Of a stretch of DNA of 64,000 bases, positions 31,896-44,000 are shown in pieces. The stretch spans positions 176,501 to 240,500 of the forward strand of contig JAUIRK010000819.1 in the NCBI GenBank assembly GCA_030549495.1. Reading direction: 5' to 3'. The position numbers were made by a program, and so were the translations under genes. Source of the DNA: Nectonema munidae (lineage: Eukaryota > Nematomorpha > Nectonematoida > Nectonematidae). Within the stretch, counting starts at the first letter, position 1. Every line of letters starts with the position of its first letter. Below the pieces are notes generated by a model that searched no databases, was not told where the DNA came from, and saw nothing but the letters and a program-made list of their open reading frames with translations.

Positions 31896-34603
31896 TGCAA
31901 CATTGCCGTTTTGATTAGTTTTTTAGAAAATAGCGAACTATTTTCTTTTTATAGATCAAAGCCACTCTCAATCTCCAAAGTTCAACACTTACTCCTCAGA
32001 AAATATTATCAGCAACAATATCATAAAATATTATATATGCATATATTTATTCGATATGTTTTTGTACTTTTCTTACTCTCATCATGGGGTTTATTTTTAA
32101 TCTATCATCATTTCACTTCAATTAAATTTTATTCACCATTTCTTTTTTTTCATACTGAAATTATTCAAAAATTCAAACAATAATTCTCATTGTAGTTGGA
32201 AAGATGATAGATTTTTTTCCCATTCGAGCCTATAAGCATATGTTTCTGCTCGAAAAATTTTTTCTAATAGACCTAATAAACTTACTTACTTACTATTCTT
32301 TTGACATGAAACTTCTAAGCACCTATAACATATATCGCTAGATACCAAGTTGAAATTAAATGACTACTTTTACCCAAGCATTTTTTGAGAATGTATATTG
32401 GAATTATTATAAGAAAATATTATCTTGTTTTCTAGCCTAGATTTATGTATACTCTTCTAAACTCTTTTTTTCAAATTTAAGAAAGTTTTTTGATATTACG
32501 TTTACTTACATTAAAAAAAGTCACTCAATAATTTAATATTCGTTTATTTGTAGGGTCAGTCCACTTTTTGGTTTCAAATAAAAACGGAAATAGACTTAGC
32601 GATTGTACATTGTTGTTTTTCCATCTTTAAATATTAATAATTTAAAATAGTTTTCCTATACTTTAACATACATTATACTTATACATTTTATGGGTCAGTT
32701 AAGGTACAATTATATTATTTTTGGACTTCTTTTCAAATTTTTGAAAGAAAATTGAATTGAATTTATTAATATTGTAGGTTTTATGGTTACCCATATACTT
32801 TTATATAACTAAAAAATAAAACGTTAGTTTTTATTTTAGGGGTCAGTAGAGGTCAATTGTTTTCTTTTATCACTTAATTAATTTTATCAATGCTTTTTAA
32901 AAAAGATACCAAGCGATTTAGAGCAAATCAACATTTTTATATGCCTGGCATTATTAAAAAATATAAAATGGTTTATAAAATATGAAGGAATTGCATTTAT
33001 TACGTTTTAACAAACTTATAAGTCAGATAATTTGGCCTATAACATATAATTAAAAACTTTATTAAGGGGAAAAATATATAGGATGGCTTAAAAAATGTGT
33101 ACTGATTTCATATAATGAGTTTGAAAACTCCTTTGTGACATGATTCAATATCTTCATTAACGTAGAGAGGTTGGACACGAGAGTGAATTAAACTTTACTG
33201 ATCCATTAGTGAAAATTTGAACAAAAGCGTTAACTAATTTAATTAGTAATTGGAACTAATTTTTTCCCAGTTCAGCTGCTCGCCTACTTCCAATAGATGC
33301 TTCCTGAACAATAGCATCCAATCAATAGTTACGACACTGTCCACAAATGAACAAAATCATACATTTTAATTTGAGGTGCTTTTTGGGAAAAAAATCCTGA
33401 TCTCAACGTCAATTTTTACCGCGAAAATTGGAATAAGTTTTCCAACAATATCCATCGTATACATCAATTTTCTTTATTATTAATTAGAGCAGTATCAGTA
33501 ATTGCATCAAATTCAGAATAAAAGGACGCTGAAGGAAAATAGAATTGTTACGCTTTTTATCAAATCATACAAGATTTTCGTGAGTTTATATGGGGGAATT
33601 TGGTTGTATTTTTCGCGTGTATTTGTTTTGTATGATAAAAAATAGAGCAGGAGGGAGATAGAATTCATGGCAGGCGAGGAAGGGTTCTAAAACTTAAAAA
33701 TTTTGGGGGATGGCATTTATGTATGATCCTTATGCATGTTCTTGCGTGCGCCTCTGTGTCAGCTGAAATGATAAGAACTGGGAAAGAATAATTATGTTAT
33801 TAGAACACATTCACACATATACGAATCCGTAGGAAACTTTCATTCGTATTGATATTACAAACAACTCACAGACCACACACACACACACACGCTATACCCA
33901 CACATAGCAACCAGCGTAAGAAATCTGATTTGTTTCATATAACCCTTTCTTCAGAAATGAATGCAATTACTGATTCCTACTCTGAGTGAACACGAAATTG
34001 CATCTAAAATTGGAGCTTTTGGTCTCTGTTTTACGTTTTACAGGAAGTCAGGAAGTTACTTTGTGGATCAAAATGATATGAATATTCACATTGAAAATCT
34101 TTGGATGCGGGCTAAGAGAAAATTTTGAAAACAGTTTGACACCTTCAACCAACTATTCAAATCATATTTATATGAATTTGATTGAAGAAGCCATTTTTCA
34201 AAATCAAAATTATTTCCTATTCCTACCCTTTTTGAATTCTTTAAAAATATTTTTTATTTAATTTTTAAAATTTATTTTAAAAGAATTTGTGTCTGAAACT
34301 CAACCGTAAAATAAGTAAAGTATTATAGGAAGTCTACTCAAGGCAAACAAGTCTTTATGGATATAAGGTCGAAAAAAATCAAAAATTATTGGTGGAGTGT
34401 AAGACTTTTTTACGCCTCCACCCCCCGTAGAAATTACATTTGGAGGGAAGGAACATCGCCTGCCTCCCTCCAGATGTGCGCCCCTGGTATATATTAAGAA
34501 TTCATTTTTTGTATATTTAAGGTATATTTAAGAATTCATTTTGTTACTTCAAAAAAATGCTTATAATTAAAGCTAATTTTCTCCATATTTGATTTTTAAG
34601 TAG
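31896..34603. other. No gene recognised
   Basis: AT-rich. Repeated gggtcagt-containing phrases at 32553, 32692 and 32840, a CA microsatellite at 33876-33890, and a GC-richer patch (34415-34490, cctccacccccc...gcgcccctgg) that may be a transposon end. No supported coding exon. Confidence 0.4.
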
Positions 34604-34849
34604 CTGACTTTTTGTCCAAATATCCATTTTTCGTATTATAACTATTTGCATCTTATGCAACTAAGAATCTTGAATAAATTCATCGGTTATTTCAACTGTA
34701 CTAGTTCGCTTGGTAAAGTCGTCCATCCTTTAGCCACGCAAAATAGTATGGACTGGGATTCCATTGCACATGGACATTATAATCACGCTTTACCATTTCA
34801 ATTTATTAGATATTTGCCATTCTATCAATCCTCACACTCATCCAAGGAG
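34604..34849 (+). CDS. Candidate internal exon, unknown protein
   Basis: An acceptor (gatttttaagtag) at 34603 and a donor (gtaatc) at 34850 bracket 82 open codons. The frame includes LMQLRILNKFIGYFNCTSSL, KVVHPLATQNSMDWDSIAHG and YLPFYQSSHSSKE. Minus frames are closed. The composition (W, H, P, C present, balanced) looks like real protein. No family recognised and no partner exons found. Confidence 0.35.
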
Positions 34850-36429
34850 GTAATCAATTACTCTTATATATATATATAAATTAAATCGAAAGAATGTTCT
34901 TTAAACATTATTTTTGAATTTTAGCGAATTGGATCTTACATTTTGAACAAGGTACACTTTATTTATATACAATTACTTTTTCGACTTCAAAGAAATGAAC
35001 TGAGATATTTTCATTATTCTGTTCAACTCACATTTTTTTATAAAATTCAAATTGACCAATTTTAAATCGAGTAATCAATGTTAAGGTAGTCTATTTTTTG
35101 AATTCAAAGAGTATACTTTTTGTGAAACTGTTTTTTTAGGAAGTCATCTTTATAACTCAAAAGTTATTTTTAATACTACTTGTAATTTTTTAACGCAAAA
35201 ATGCTCCGCTAACTTCAGATATACCTCGGTTTTTTTGTTTTTTTGTATCTGAAACATTGAAATTTTGGTAATGGTTTTAAACTTCAAATTTTTTTCTTTG
35301 AAATAAAGCAAATATAGAATGATTTTGAAAGTTTATTTGTTCAATTTATCTTTTTACAAGTTGTATTCTACACACATAACTTTGTTCAAATAAAACTGAA
35401 TTTCACAATAAATTTAATACTATATTTTTTTCCAAAGTTTTTGATATTTATTAATAAACGTCATGATATAAAGTGGGGCAGCAACATGGGGCCAGTAATA
35501 ACTGAAGAGGGCAGAGAGAGGGGGGGGGGGGTCTTGGCCCCCTCTATCCCCTTTAAAATTGCCACTACCCCCAACCTCACCCTTAACCCCATTTAAATAT
35601 ATATGGTTTCAGCTTTTTGTACTTTTATTTTCAAAATGAATTTCATATGATATTAAAAATTATTCCAGAAGTTTACTTAAAAATTAAAAAAAAAAATTTT
35701 TTTTACAATATATATGATAGTATAAACTGATTAAGTTAATAGTTTTAGGTTTGCTAAGCTATTTATTTAATTAAGCAATAAAATTAGTTAAATATTTAGT
35801 TAGTTAATAAATTATCTTTTATTATTTTACCATTTTCCACTATAAAAAAACTAAATTTGCATTTTTTTTTAATTTTTTTTAATTTACAAATTTATTTCGA
35901 TATGCTTTTTTCTAAAAAAAAATGTAAATATACTTAATAAACATATTAAAATTTTTTTATTTCTTAAATAAACTTCTGGATTAAGTTGTGCTATATATTG
36001 TAAAAAAAATGAAAAAAATTAAAGAGCATCTATTTATTTTCAATGTGAGGAGGAAGGCTATACAAATGCACAAATGACTTCTACCCTACGAGATTTTGTG
36101 AAAATAACAAACGGCAGTTTTTGCACTCAACCAATTATTATATGCCTGTTTCTTTTGTAAAATCAGGTTATTGCCAAGAATGAACTTTTTTTGAGGGAGA
36201 GGGGAGGGAATTTTCCGTGAAAGGGCGACATTTAAAAATTGCCATCTTTAATTTCCTTTTTAAGAAAATGATTCTATGTTGAGATTTTAAAAAAAGGAAC
36301 TTTTTTTAATCATCGTGTATGCTAAATATCTAAATTTTTCAGGTAACCAAAACAGTTTTTGCATTATATGATGGTAAACTATTGAAGAAGCTATGTGATC
36401 TTGGCTTCTAACTTTATCATAGGAGGCCG
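34850..36429. other. No gene recognised
   Basis: AT-rich. A G-rich patch at 35470-35590 includes a run of G near 35520 next to tcttggccccctc, like the G-run starts of the repeats at 14090, 53395 and 59210. Confidence 0.4.
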
Positions 36430-36470
36430 TATAAAAACCTTGAATGTCGCATGCGTGTGAGGAGCTGTAG
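36430..36470 (+). promoter_or_regulatory. Candidate TATA-box core promoter
   Basis: TATAAAA at 36430-36436 is preceded by ggaggccg and followed about 30 bp on by gagctgtagttcgctcgctc, in a patch noticeably less AT-rich than its surroundings. If real it would fire rightward. The nearest plus-strand coding exon recognised is the ubiquitin-like one at 38866. The 74-codon minus frame across this patch (36287-36511) is an alternative reading. Confidence 0.3.
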
Positions 36471-38065
36471 TTCGCTCGCTCATCTCTGACTTTATCCAAC
36501 TCCATCAACAATCCTCTTCAATTTTTTTCTAGTTCTGCGAAAACTTACATATTCAAATTATATTTGAAACATTTCATTAAAAATCAAAAATCAATGTATA
36601 ACAAATTTAACATATGTTACAAAAACACTGTCAAATAAAAACCCTATTTTATTGCATAGTCTGTTAGTACAAAAAAGTACGCGTGTATAAGATCATCAGT
36701 GTAAATGCCACGATAAATATCGATATATAATAATAATCAAAAGTCAAGTATAGATGGAACACAGAAGTTTTATAGATATTTGTTTCGTCATCATCACTGA
36801 AAAATGGTTTTGTTTATTTGATCTTTTTGCTTGAATCGCCCACTGAAATTCTAAGAAATCACAAATCCGCTGTGTGAAGTAAAAAATCCTGAAAATCTTG
36901 CCCCTTTTTTAATTTTTCATTCTATTTAAGTTCAATAAACTCTTTGGCAAATTTTTCTTTTCAAATTCCATATTAAGAGAAAAAATAAATGATCGCCCAT
37001 TCTTCTACCTTGAGTACAAACAAATCCTTATTTTTGAACAACATGTGATCTTTGAGATGAGATTTATGATTAGAAGAAATTTAACTTTGATTGAAACCTT
37101 TACTTTCTTACGTAAAAAATCTTTTTGAAAAACGATTTGCCAAACGATTCGCTAAAAATTGCTTCCCTGAATTAGATTTTTGCCCCTAACCCGGAAAGTG
37201 GTCAATGTACTTATAGTAGTTTTTGATTAAGCATTTAAAAATGGTAATCATTTTCCATCATAAAAAGGTACATTTATTTAAACATCTGTAAGAAATTGAA
37301 ATCTGGAAAAAATAGTTAACTCTAAAACTATTCTTTTAAAACTTTAGATGCCAAATATATCTTAGATTGCAACATAAAATTTTTGTCGAGTCGAATGTGG
37401 ACCTCAGACCGTAGTTTGCCCACTTCAGGAATACTCAAATTTAAGCAAATTTCTTATTTCCTTTTTTCGTTCGTTTAATTCCGAATCGTTTATTGTCTTG
37501 AATCGAATTCATATTTTTCAATTTCAAACACTGTGATTAAAAAAATATACGCAAACGCAAATTTTTCGTTTAGGGTTTCTCAAAAAATTGAGTATGTTTC
37601 AAGCGTTTTGCGAAAATAAAAAGTTAGACAAACAGTTCATTTATGATTTATTATTTTAAATTTATATTATAACCGGAAATTTTTGTTTGTTTTTAAAAAT
37701 GTACTGGATTATAAAGAGTTTCATAAAAATGTAAATTTAGAAAGTGAATTGAAAAAAGTTAAAAAAAAATATATTTATAATTAAAAAAGGAGACGTCGTA
37801 AAATTATTGTCAATGAAAATCACAAGGGTCATAAAAACGAGTATAAAGATTACCAAGATGAAAAAGGTATCATTTTCTTTATCAATACTTTATATCACAC
37901 ACTTAGTGCCTGGTTTACTTAGAATTAATTGGCTAGAATTAAAATTGAGAGGCAAATAAATAGGTTTAACATTTTTCCAATTTAAAAAACTTTTCAAGGT
38001 TATTGAAAACTTCTTTAAGCTATTTTCTTTCTGAGAAAAAAATTTATTTCTGAAAGGTAAAGATA
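36471..38065. other. No gene recognised
   Basis: AT-rich non-coding sequence. A minus frame at 37890-38084 is low complexity. Confidence 0.35.
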
Positions 38066-38200
38066 TCAGGGTTGGTTTCATCAAGAAGGCACAATGGCGC
38101 TGCTAGCATCCAAGTATGAGGAAAGGAGGGAGCTTGATGATGGATCAAACCCGAAACTTTGTGTTATCGAAATCAAGTATCTAAGCAAGCTTTCTTACTT
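38066..38200 (-). mobile_element. tRNA-derived SINE, minus-strand copy
   Basis: The reverse complement reads cttgatttcgataacac..., gggtttgatccatcatcaag, ctttcctcatacttggatgc, gcgccattgtgccttcttga, matching the 20526/41708 family from the anticodon-arm region to the tail. The apparent ORF MALLASKYEERRELD on the plus strand is SINE antisense, not a gene. Confidence 0.8.
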
Positions 38201-38865
38201 TGACAAAAAAATGCATTCAATTTATTACACCATGAGATTTTTTGAATATTTTGCAAGTACACTTTGCTTTGTGGAAAAATACCATTGCGTATATTTAAGT
38301 GCGTACAAGAACTTTATATAGGTTATTCAAATATTTCTTGAAATAAACAAATAATTTACCTAGATATCTCAGATAGATTTTATAATATATTTATTAGCTT
38401 CTTGAAAAATTTGAAAAAAATTAAGTAAAATAAATAAATCAAAAGTAAAATTAATCAAATTGATCATTTATAAAGAAATCCAAGGTTTATGCTTGTTCTT
38501 ATAATTACATATCTTCTTGCATACTTCTATAGTTGATAGTTCGACTGACTTTTTGAGAGAATATGTCAAATTTAAAAAAAAGTTTCTCAGGGTCATTTAA
38601 GAACTTCTCAAACTCAAGAGAAAAAATTGCTTCCGATGTGATTTCAATCAAAATATTTATTTTCAATTTTTTTCATTTATTCAAGAAAAAATATTCAGTT
38701 TACACAACAAAGAAAATCAAAGGAATATTAAAAAAACTCACGTTTCAAATAGGCTTAACTTTTTTTCATGAAGCTAACAACAAACTTTATAGCATAAACT
38801 ATATTTATTTACTCTTCTGGTGTTGTTGAAATTTTTTAACTTATTTTTACTTAACATATTTTTAG
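38201..38865. other. Upstream region of the ubiquitin-like exon
   Basis: AT-rich. A plus frame at 38563-38829 (MSNLKKSFSGSFKNFSNSRE) could contain an upstream exon of the ubiquitin-like gene, but no donor is convincing. Confidence 0.3.
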
Positions 38866-39116
38866 AAGAGGAACTTTCAAATATCAAAATCACAATTCAC
38901 GATCCTATTGGTTATAAAAATTTTGTGCTTGAAGCTAATGAAGGGAATACTGTCCATGATATCAAAAAAAAGATTGAAAAAAAATTAGGCGTACCTATTC
39001 AAAATCAACGGCTAATGTTCAACGCAGTTCAACTTGAAAATGACAAAAGTCTTAAGGAATATGATATAACTAATAATTCTAATTTATTCTTTGCAAAAAA
39101 TCGAACGAATTTTTAG
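38866..39116 (+). CDS. Ubiquitin-like domain protein, terminal exon
   Basis: After an acceptor (cttaacatatttttag) the frame gives EELSNIKITIHDPIGYKN, then VHDIKKKIEKKLGVPIQNQR, LMFNAVQLENDKSLKEYDIT, NNSNLFFA, and stops. The order of beta strand, helix (KKKIEKKLGVP), QNQRLMF, QLENDKSLKEYDI matches the ubiquitin fold block for block. Ubiquitin Lys48 and Lys63 positions are Val and Asn. The C-terminus ends KNRTNF with no Gly-Gly, so it cannot be conjugated as ubiquitin is. It is likely an adaptor-like or substrate-binding ubiquitin-like domain of a larger protein. A young or decaying retrocopy is possible, though the frame is intact. Confidence 0.65.
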
Positions 39117-39242
39117 TTTATAAACTTTTTTTCGTTATAAATCATTTTTAGTTAATAAACTTTTCAACCTTATATTCTTTATATTTTTACCTTGATATTA
39201 CATTAAACAGAATATCTTATTCCTCTGTTTCCTAAACTATCA

Positions 39243-41580
39243 TCAGCTTTTCACCACTATACAATAAGATAAAGATATTATGTACGTAATGTGAGGCAGA
39301 AAAAGGCTTTTGTAAAGTGTAATCATTGTTTTTATGGGCAAAAACCGTTTGGCCTGCTTCAGTGTACCACAAATGTAGGCTAGCTTCGGGGAAATATGTG
39401 AGATTTGATCGGACGAAGTGAGATTATAATTAATCATTAAACACAAGAAATTAATCATCAAACACAGAATTATCAAGTCTGTACGAAAAAACTATATAGT
39501 TTAATTTTTTAGAGTTTATAGACAACCCATTAATAAGAAACCAAATTTTGATCAGCTTAATACTTCTTTCTAAAAAGGATTCATTCAAGGTATCTTTAGA
39601 AAATAACAATGTTATGTCATCAGCATACATTAAAATGTTAACATATGGCGTTGCGTTTGGAAGATCATTGATAAGAGTGAAAACAACATTGAACCTTGGG
39701 GTACACCAGAAGGGACTTTCTTCTTATTTGAAAAACAATCGTTTATAGAAACTGTTTGATTTATATTTTTGAAATAGGATTCAAAGAATTTTATAGTAGC
39801 ATTAGGGAATCAATATAATTTTAGTTTAGACAGTAACAGACGAAGCGGAATAGAATCGAATGCGTGGCTCGAGTCCAGAAACAGAGAGCAGGCATCCTTT
39901 TTATTTTCTAGTAAATCTAAGACGCTATTAAAATGAAGTAAGCCTGTAAAATTTCGCTAGAATAATGCTATCTAAAACCAAACTGGAAAGGAGAAGAAAG
40001 GTTATTAGATGCCAAATAATTATTTATTTGTACATGAATAATTTTTTCAAAAATCTTAGAGATTCATATAACTCACAATGGATATGGGTCTATTTTACTT
40101 TGTTCAAATGCATCAGCAAAAATCATTTTGTGAAATGCACGAATTGAAAGCTACCATAAGGGCGAAAGATATGAGGTTTTGAATCTTTTTTAAATCATAG
40201 ATTGATAATCCAAAAACATCATCACTACGATAACCTTTCAAACATTTAAGAAACAAGAGAACTTCATTCAGAGACATTTCTCTCAAAGAAAATGAAGAAC
40301 GCTTTGGTTCAAAAAGGTTAGCATTTGTATTCAAGACATAATTTGGATTTAAATTTTTCATAAAATAATCACTAAACAAATTGCAAACCACAAGGTCATC
40401 TGTCATCAAAGTTCCATTTACGTTTATACGAAAAGAATTAGGTTTGTGTTTGGCTTTTACAAAGGAATTAACAACTTTCTAAGTAAATTAGCTATTCCTA
40501 TTATCATTTAATGATCTTTCAAGGTACTGTTTTTTCAAATGCTTAATCAGATACTTCACTTCGTTCCTCAAAGACAAAATTATTGTTCTTAATTCATCAA
40601 TTTCTGATTTTTCCATTTGTGACATTATATATTCCTCTCTTTAATCAATTGCAGAAGTCTCATATATTAGCCCATGCTTATTTTTTCTTTTTATAGTAAC
40701 ATTTGGATGAATCAACAACATTAATTGAAAGATTTTTGAAATTTGAGAGTTTAGATCAATAAGAATAGATGGACTCTTATAAAGTTTAAAGGTTTATATT
40801 TTCCGATCATAAATAGCAGCAAGATAAAAAAAAATTAAACTCACCAAAAAAGGATATATTCTTGATTTTATGGAAAGATGAAAGCTTCAGAGATACCCAA
40901 ATAGGAAAATGGTCAGAGATAGTGGTGTTCAATACATAAGATAAATATTCAAACTGATGGTTAGGTATAAATATATATGTTGTTATGAAGCGTGTAAACA
41001 ACAGGGCGGGTAGGAGTGGTTATCGTGGGAAGAAATGAGTTTGAAATTAAGAATATGAAAAATTTTGCAACAGAAGTTCTATTTTTAACATTTAAATAAA
41101 ATCGTCTGCGTTTATCAATGCTCTTTAATATAAATCTTCTGCTTTACATTAGATATCGTCTGATTATTATCTGGTCGTTCGGCTTAAATAAAATTCATGA
41201 TGTTGATTAAAAGATTCTATTTTATCGGAAACAGTAGAAGGAAGACGGTAGAATGTTGTACAAGATTGTATGCTACGCGTTCATAAAGATTTCAATACAG
41301 AAGTACTCCGAAGTTGTATGGTAGCGAGGCAAGTATATAGAAACAAAGGCGTGTTTGGAATTAATTCTAGAAGAAGATGCAAATGTATAAGCTGGCAGGG
41401 AAAAGCTATGATTATTATGAAATTTAGTCAACCATGATTCTAATAGCATTATAATGCGTGGATTTAAATTCTCGATAAGGCATTCTAATTCAAAAAAATT
41501 AGCCTTCAAAGACTGGCCATTTAGACTAATTATATTTACTTCATTTATTCCGTTAATAAAGTTAGGACATGAGAAGTCCT
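39243..41580 (-). pseudogene. Non-LTR retrotransposon (LINE) with endonuclease and reverse transcriptase remnants
   Basis: Read leftward: EEP-type endonuclease start NEVNIISLNGQSLKANFFEL and NPRIIMLLESWLTK (41570-41380); a pre-RT region around FLKCLKGYRSDDVFGLSIYD (40300-40200) typical of jockey/CR1-like elements; GVPQGSMLFSLLS (near 39700); the catalytic box YADD (39627-39616) followed by ITLLFSKDTL; and the C-terminal block LYKSLFLPHITYIISLSY (39300-39250). Many stops and frameshifts separate them. A shorter relative lies at 4900-5781. The conserved catalytic box shows it was once a complete element. Confidence 0.85.
41086..41187. mobile_element. piggyBac-type miniature element, copy 7
   Basis: TTAA at 41086-41089 and 41184-41187. 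The core is atcgtctgcgtttatcaatg and gatatcgtctgattatta, and the right terminus is TCTGGTCGTTCGGC. The left terminus is shortened; only an 8-bp ATTTAAAT symmetry remains. It lies just downstream of the LINE endonuclease start, within LINE-flanking sequence. Confidence 0.65.
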
Positions 41581-41707
41581 AGCTATGAATATTTAGTTAG
41601 ATGTTAGATAACATCGTTATATTGGCTTGGAATAACTAAATATATCACTAGTTGATTGAATAACTTATTCAATTTCTAACTACCTTAGTTAATTATATCT
41701 TGTATCT

Positions 41708-41870
41708 TGTGTTTGGGACGTGAATAAGGTTGGTTAGATACTGGGTTTCGATAACTCAAGGTCTTGGGTTCGATCCCACATCAAGCCTACTTTCCTCATA
41801 GTTCGCTACAAGTGGCGCAATTGTGCTTTTTCAATGAAAACAATCCGGTACCTTTACCTTTACTTAATTA
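41708..41870 (+). mobile_element. tRNA-derived SINE, most complete copy
   Basis: tgtttgggacgtgaataagg, A-box-like ttggttagatac, B box gggttcgatcccacatc, then the tail with acaagtggcgcaattgtgc and ttttcaatgaaaacaatcc, ending ggtacctttacctttact, a short repeated 3' tail. It defines the family found at 4408, 20526, 38066, 50400 and 50545. Confidence 0.85.
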
Positions 41871-41906
41871 CTGAAAGAAGAGGAAGATAAATTTTCAAAT
41901 TAGCCT

Positions 41907-41990
41907 AGGACAGGATTCCCAACTTTTTTGCAGAGAACCCCCAAAAAAGTTACAAATTTCATGACCCCCAACTGCAAAAACTTAAGTTTA
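41907..41990. mobile_element. hAT-type terminal sequence fragment
   Basis: aggattcccaacttttttgc followed by gagaacccccaaaaaagtt and catgacccccaactg is a decayed hAT end. The opposite end was not found. Confidence 0.35.
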
Positions 41991-41995
41991 TTTCG

Positions 41996-42125
41996 TTAAC
42001 CCTTTGAGGACCAGTGGGTCACCAGTGACCCAAGAAATGAAAATCGTCTGCTTTGAATATATAAAATTCCATTGAAAAAGAAAGCAGACGAATCCTCTTC
42101 AAAATGTTGGTCCTCAAAGGGTTAA
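41996..42125. mobile_element. piggyBac-type miniature element, copy 8 (best preserved)
   Basis: TTAA on both sides (41996-41999, 42122-42125) around 122 bp. The ends CCCTTTGAGGACCA and TGGTCCTCAAAGGG are perfect inverted repeats. The left end continues GT then the 16-bp dyad GGGTCACCAGTGACCC (42016-42031). The interior holds atcgtctgcttt and its inverse aaagcagacga. Only the left end carries the dyad, giving asymmetric ends. Confidence 0.95.
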
Positions 42126-42275
42126 TCTTTCAAATTAATCTTTGATTCTGGCGGGTAAAATGAAAATTTGAACAGTAGCATACTTACCGTTTATTTTTCT
42201 TCATGCAAAGTTTTCCGAGCTTTTTAAGGTCGAAAATTAGAATTTTCAAGTTGCTCTTTCATATTGTTCACAATA

Positions 42276-42399
42276 TTAACCCTTTCGTGACCAGAAAAAT
42301 CAGATGATATTTTTTAAAAAGCAGAAGAATCATATACAAAACTATTTGAAAAAGCAGACGAAGGTAAACTTGGTTATGTATCATAAATGAAAGGGTTTT
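42276..42399. mobile_element. piggyBac-type miniature element, copy 9
   Basis: TTAA at 42276-42279 then CCCTTTCGTGACCAGA. The right end reads tatgtatcataaatGAAAGGG followed by TTTT (decayed TTAA). It is the reverse-oriented sister of copy 2 (1344), with shared internal blocks aaagcagaagaatcatatac and caaaactatttgaaaaagca. A deletion has removed half of its dyad, leaving TATGATACA on the reverse strand. Confidence 0.8.
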
Positions 42400-43676
42400 C
42401 TGCAAAATGTGTATTATACGTATATAATATATATTGTTTATAAGTTATATACATCATAAATAGATATTTTATAAATGATTTCTATCACTGCTTTATTGGA
42501 AATTGAATATTCATTAATTTTTTACTTATGTTTATGGGTTTTCATTTTCAACAAAGCTTATAAAAATACAAGCATTGAAAGGAGTATAGTAAATATAGAT
42601 AGAATGTAATCTATCAAATCATTTACTCAGCTGCTCAGATATACTGTTACTCACTTATTAAATCCAGACACTTCTTGAATTTGGTTTAAGTACAGATGGA
42701 ATGTAATCATCATATCATTTTATATCAAAATGAACTTAAGCCAAACACGATTTTAGAAGCCTTTAACATAAATTGTGCACAAGTTGTTATATGAGTAGAT
42801 CACAGAGTGTACACTTATTCATCATTGTTCGGTGTTCAGAATGCACCTTTTTTACCAAACTTATTTCACACTCAATATGTAAGTTTGAAATAGATTTTTA
42901 TAAAATATCAAAGTTATATAATGATAAAAAAAATGTTACAAAATTTTCAAAATCTACATTTTCACTAAACTTACTTTTCATCGTCTAATCGGGATAGTTG
43001 GCATAATAAAGTTAGCCATCGATGAATCGGGATAGAGTTATAATTATTTTTTTATTTAAAATTTCCAGCGTTTTTGTTAAAATTTTTTTAAAACACTTAC
43101 TTATAGGCGAATATTAATGAAAGAACCTTAACATTGTTTTTATCAACAAGAAGTTTTGTTTGTATTCATATAGATGAGTAAAGCTCAAAATAATTCCATG
43201 CTTTCTCATTATAATACCGCTGGCCTCTTGACCCTTATCCATAAAAGCCCAAGTTCAAGACATCAAAGGAGCAGTATTCTCATGACAGCGAAGTCATTAC
43301 ACACTTAGCAATAAGACTCACAGCACCTAAATATCAATGTTTCAGCAGATATCTTCGACAAACTGTGAACAAAAATAACTAAACTTGAATTGGAGTTGTC
43401 ATTTGCTTTCTTTTTACAAATAACACATGCTTCAAATTCTAAGCTAAAATGGGTGGATACATTGATTTAACATGTAGGATCCTTTGAAGTCATCGCTAAA
43501 TTAGTTTCACAAATGCCTACGATGGTAATCTGCTAGAACAGGAAAACTATTTTAAAAATGTCTTTATGATTGATTAGTATTCTTTTATTGTAGAAAATAT
43601 TAAAAAAAAAATAAAAAGTAAAAGCTATACGCAGGCTTGAATTTTATTTGAAAAAAATTGAAGGTGAACTGTCCAT
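42400..43676. other. 3' flank of TMEM26, no gene seen
   Basis: AT-rich. A short frame at 42773-42988 (+) has no motif. 43285-43330 resembles a piece near 11830-11900. Confidence 0.4.
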
Positions 43677-44000
43677 TTATACGCTAGCCGGCTCTACCTT
43701 ACTCTTCCTATCTTCTTCATTTTCTGGTTTAAGCGACTTTTTTTGGGAATGAATCTTCTTGATCTCAACCCAATTTTCATTCTTCTTTCGCTTGTACGTC
43801 AAGAAAATTATGATGATTCGATAAAGGTGCAAGATGATCAAAAGAATATTTTTACAAGTGAAAAAAATGATCATCAAATTTATCACTCTATACTTCACGA
43901 TGACGAAAAAACGGATTAAAAAGAAGGGAATATCTTGAAGTATAACAGAAGTTCCCATTGACATAATTTCGGTGAAAATTTCATTGGATGTTCTTTTTTT
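43677..44000 (-). CDS. TMEM26: TMEM26, coding exon 4 (C-terminus)
   Basis: TMEM26 proteins are multi-pass membrane proteins of unclear molecular role. An acceptor (attttttttttaag) precedes base 44000. The frame continues in phase 0 from exon 3 and reads KKRTSNEIFTEIMSMGTSVI, then LQDIPFFLIRFFVIVKYRVI, then NLMIIFFTCKNILLIILHLY, matching the conserved family block ISVFIQDGPFLVVRL...KVINQMLVFFAAKN...LQLYR. It holds the last two or three hydrophobic segments, followed by a basic, charged cytosolic-looking tail (KRKKNENWVE, EEDRKSKVEPASV) and a stop. With exons 1-3 the protein is about 328 aa, close to the vertebrate length of about 368. Symbol assigned by recognition of family blocks. Confidence 0.88.
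   Translation of the reverse strand, partial: KKRTSNEIFTEIMSMGTSVILQDIPFFLIRFFVIVKYRVINLMIIFFTCKNILLIILHLYRIIIIFLTYKRKKNENWVEIKKIHSQKKSLKPENEEDRKSKVEPASV

Noticed and set aside
38094-38321. ORF starting MALLASKYEERRELDDG
   Set aside because: The sequence is the reverse complement of the tRNA-derived SINE; the ORF is antisense to it.
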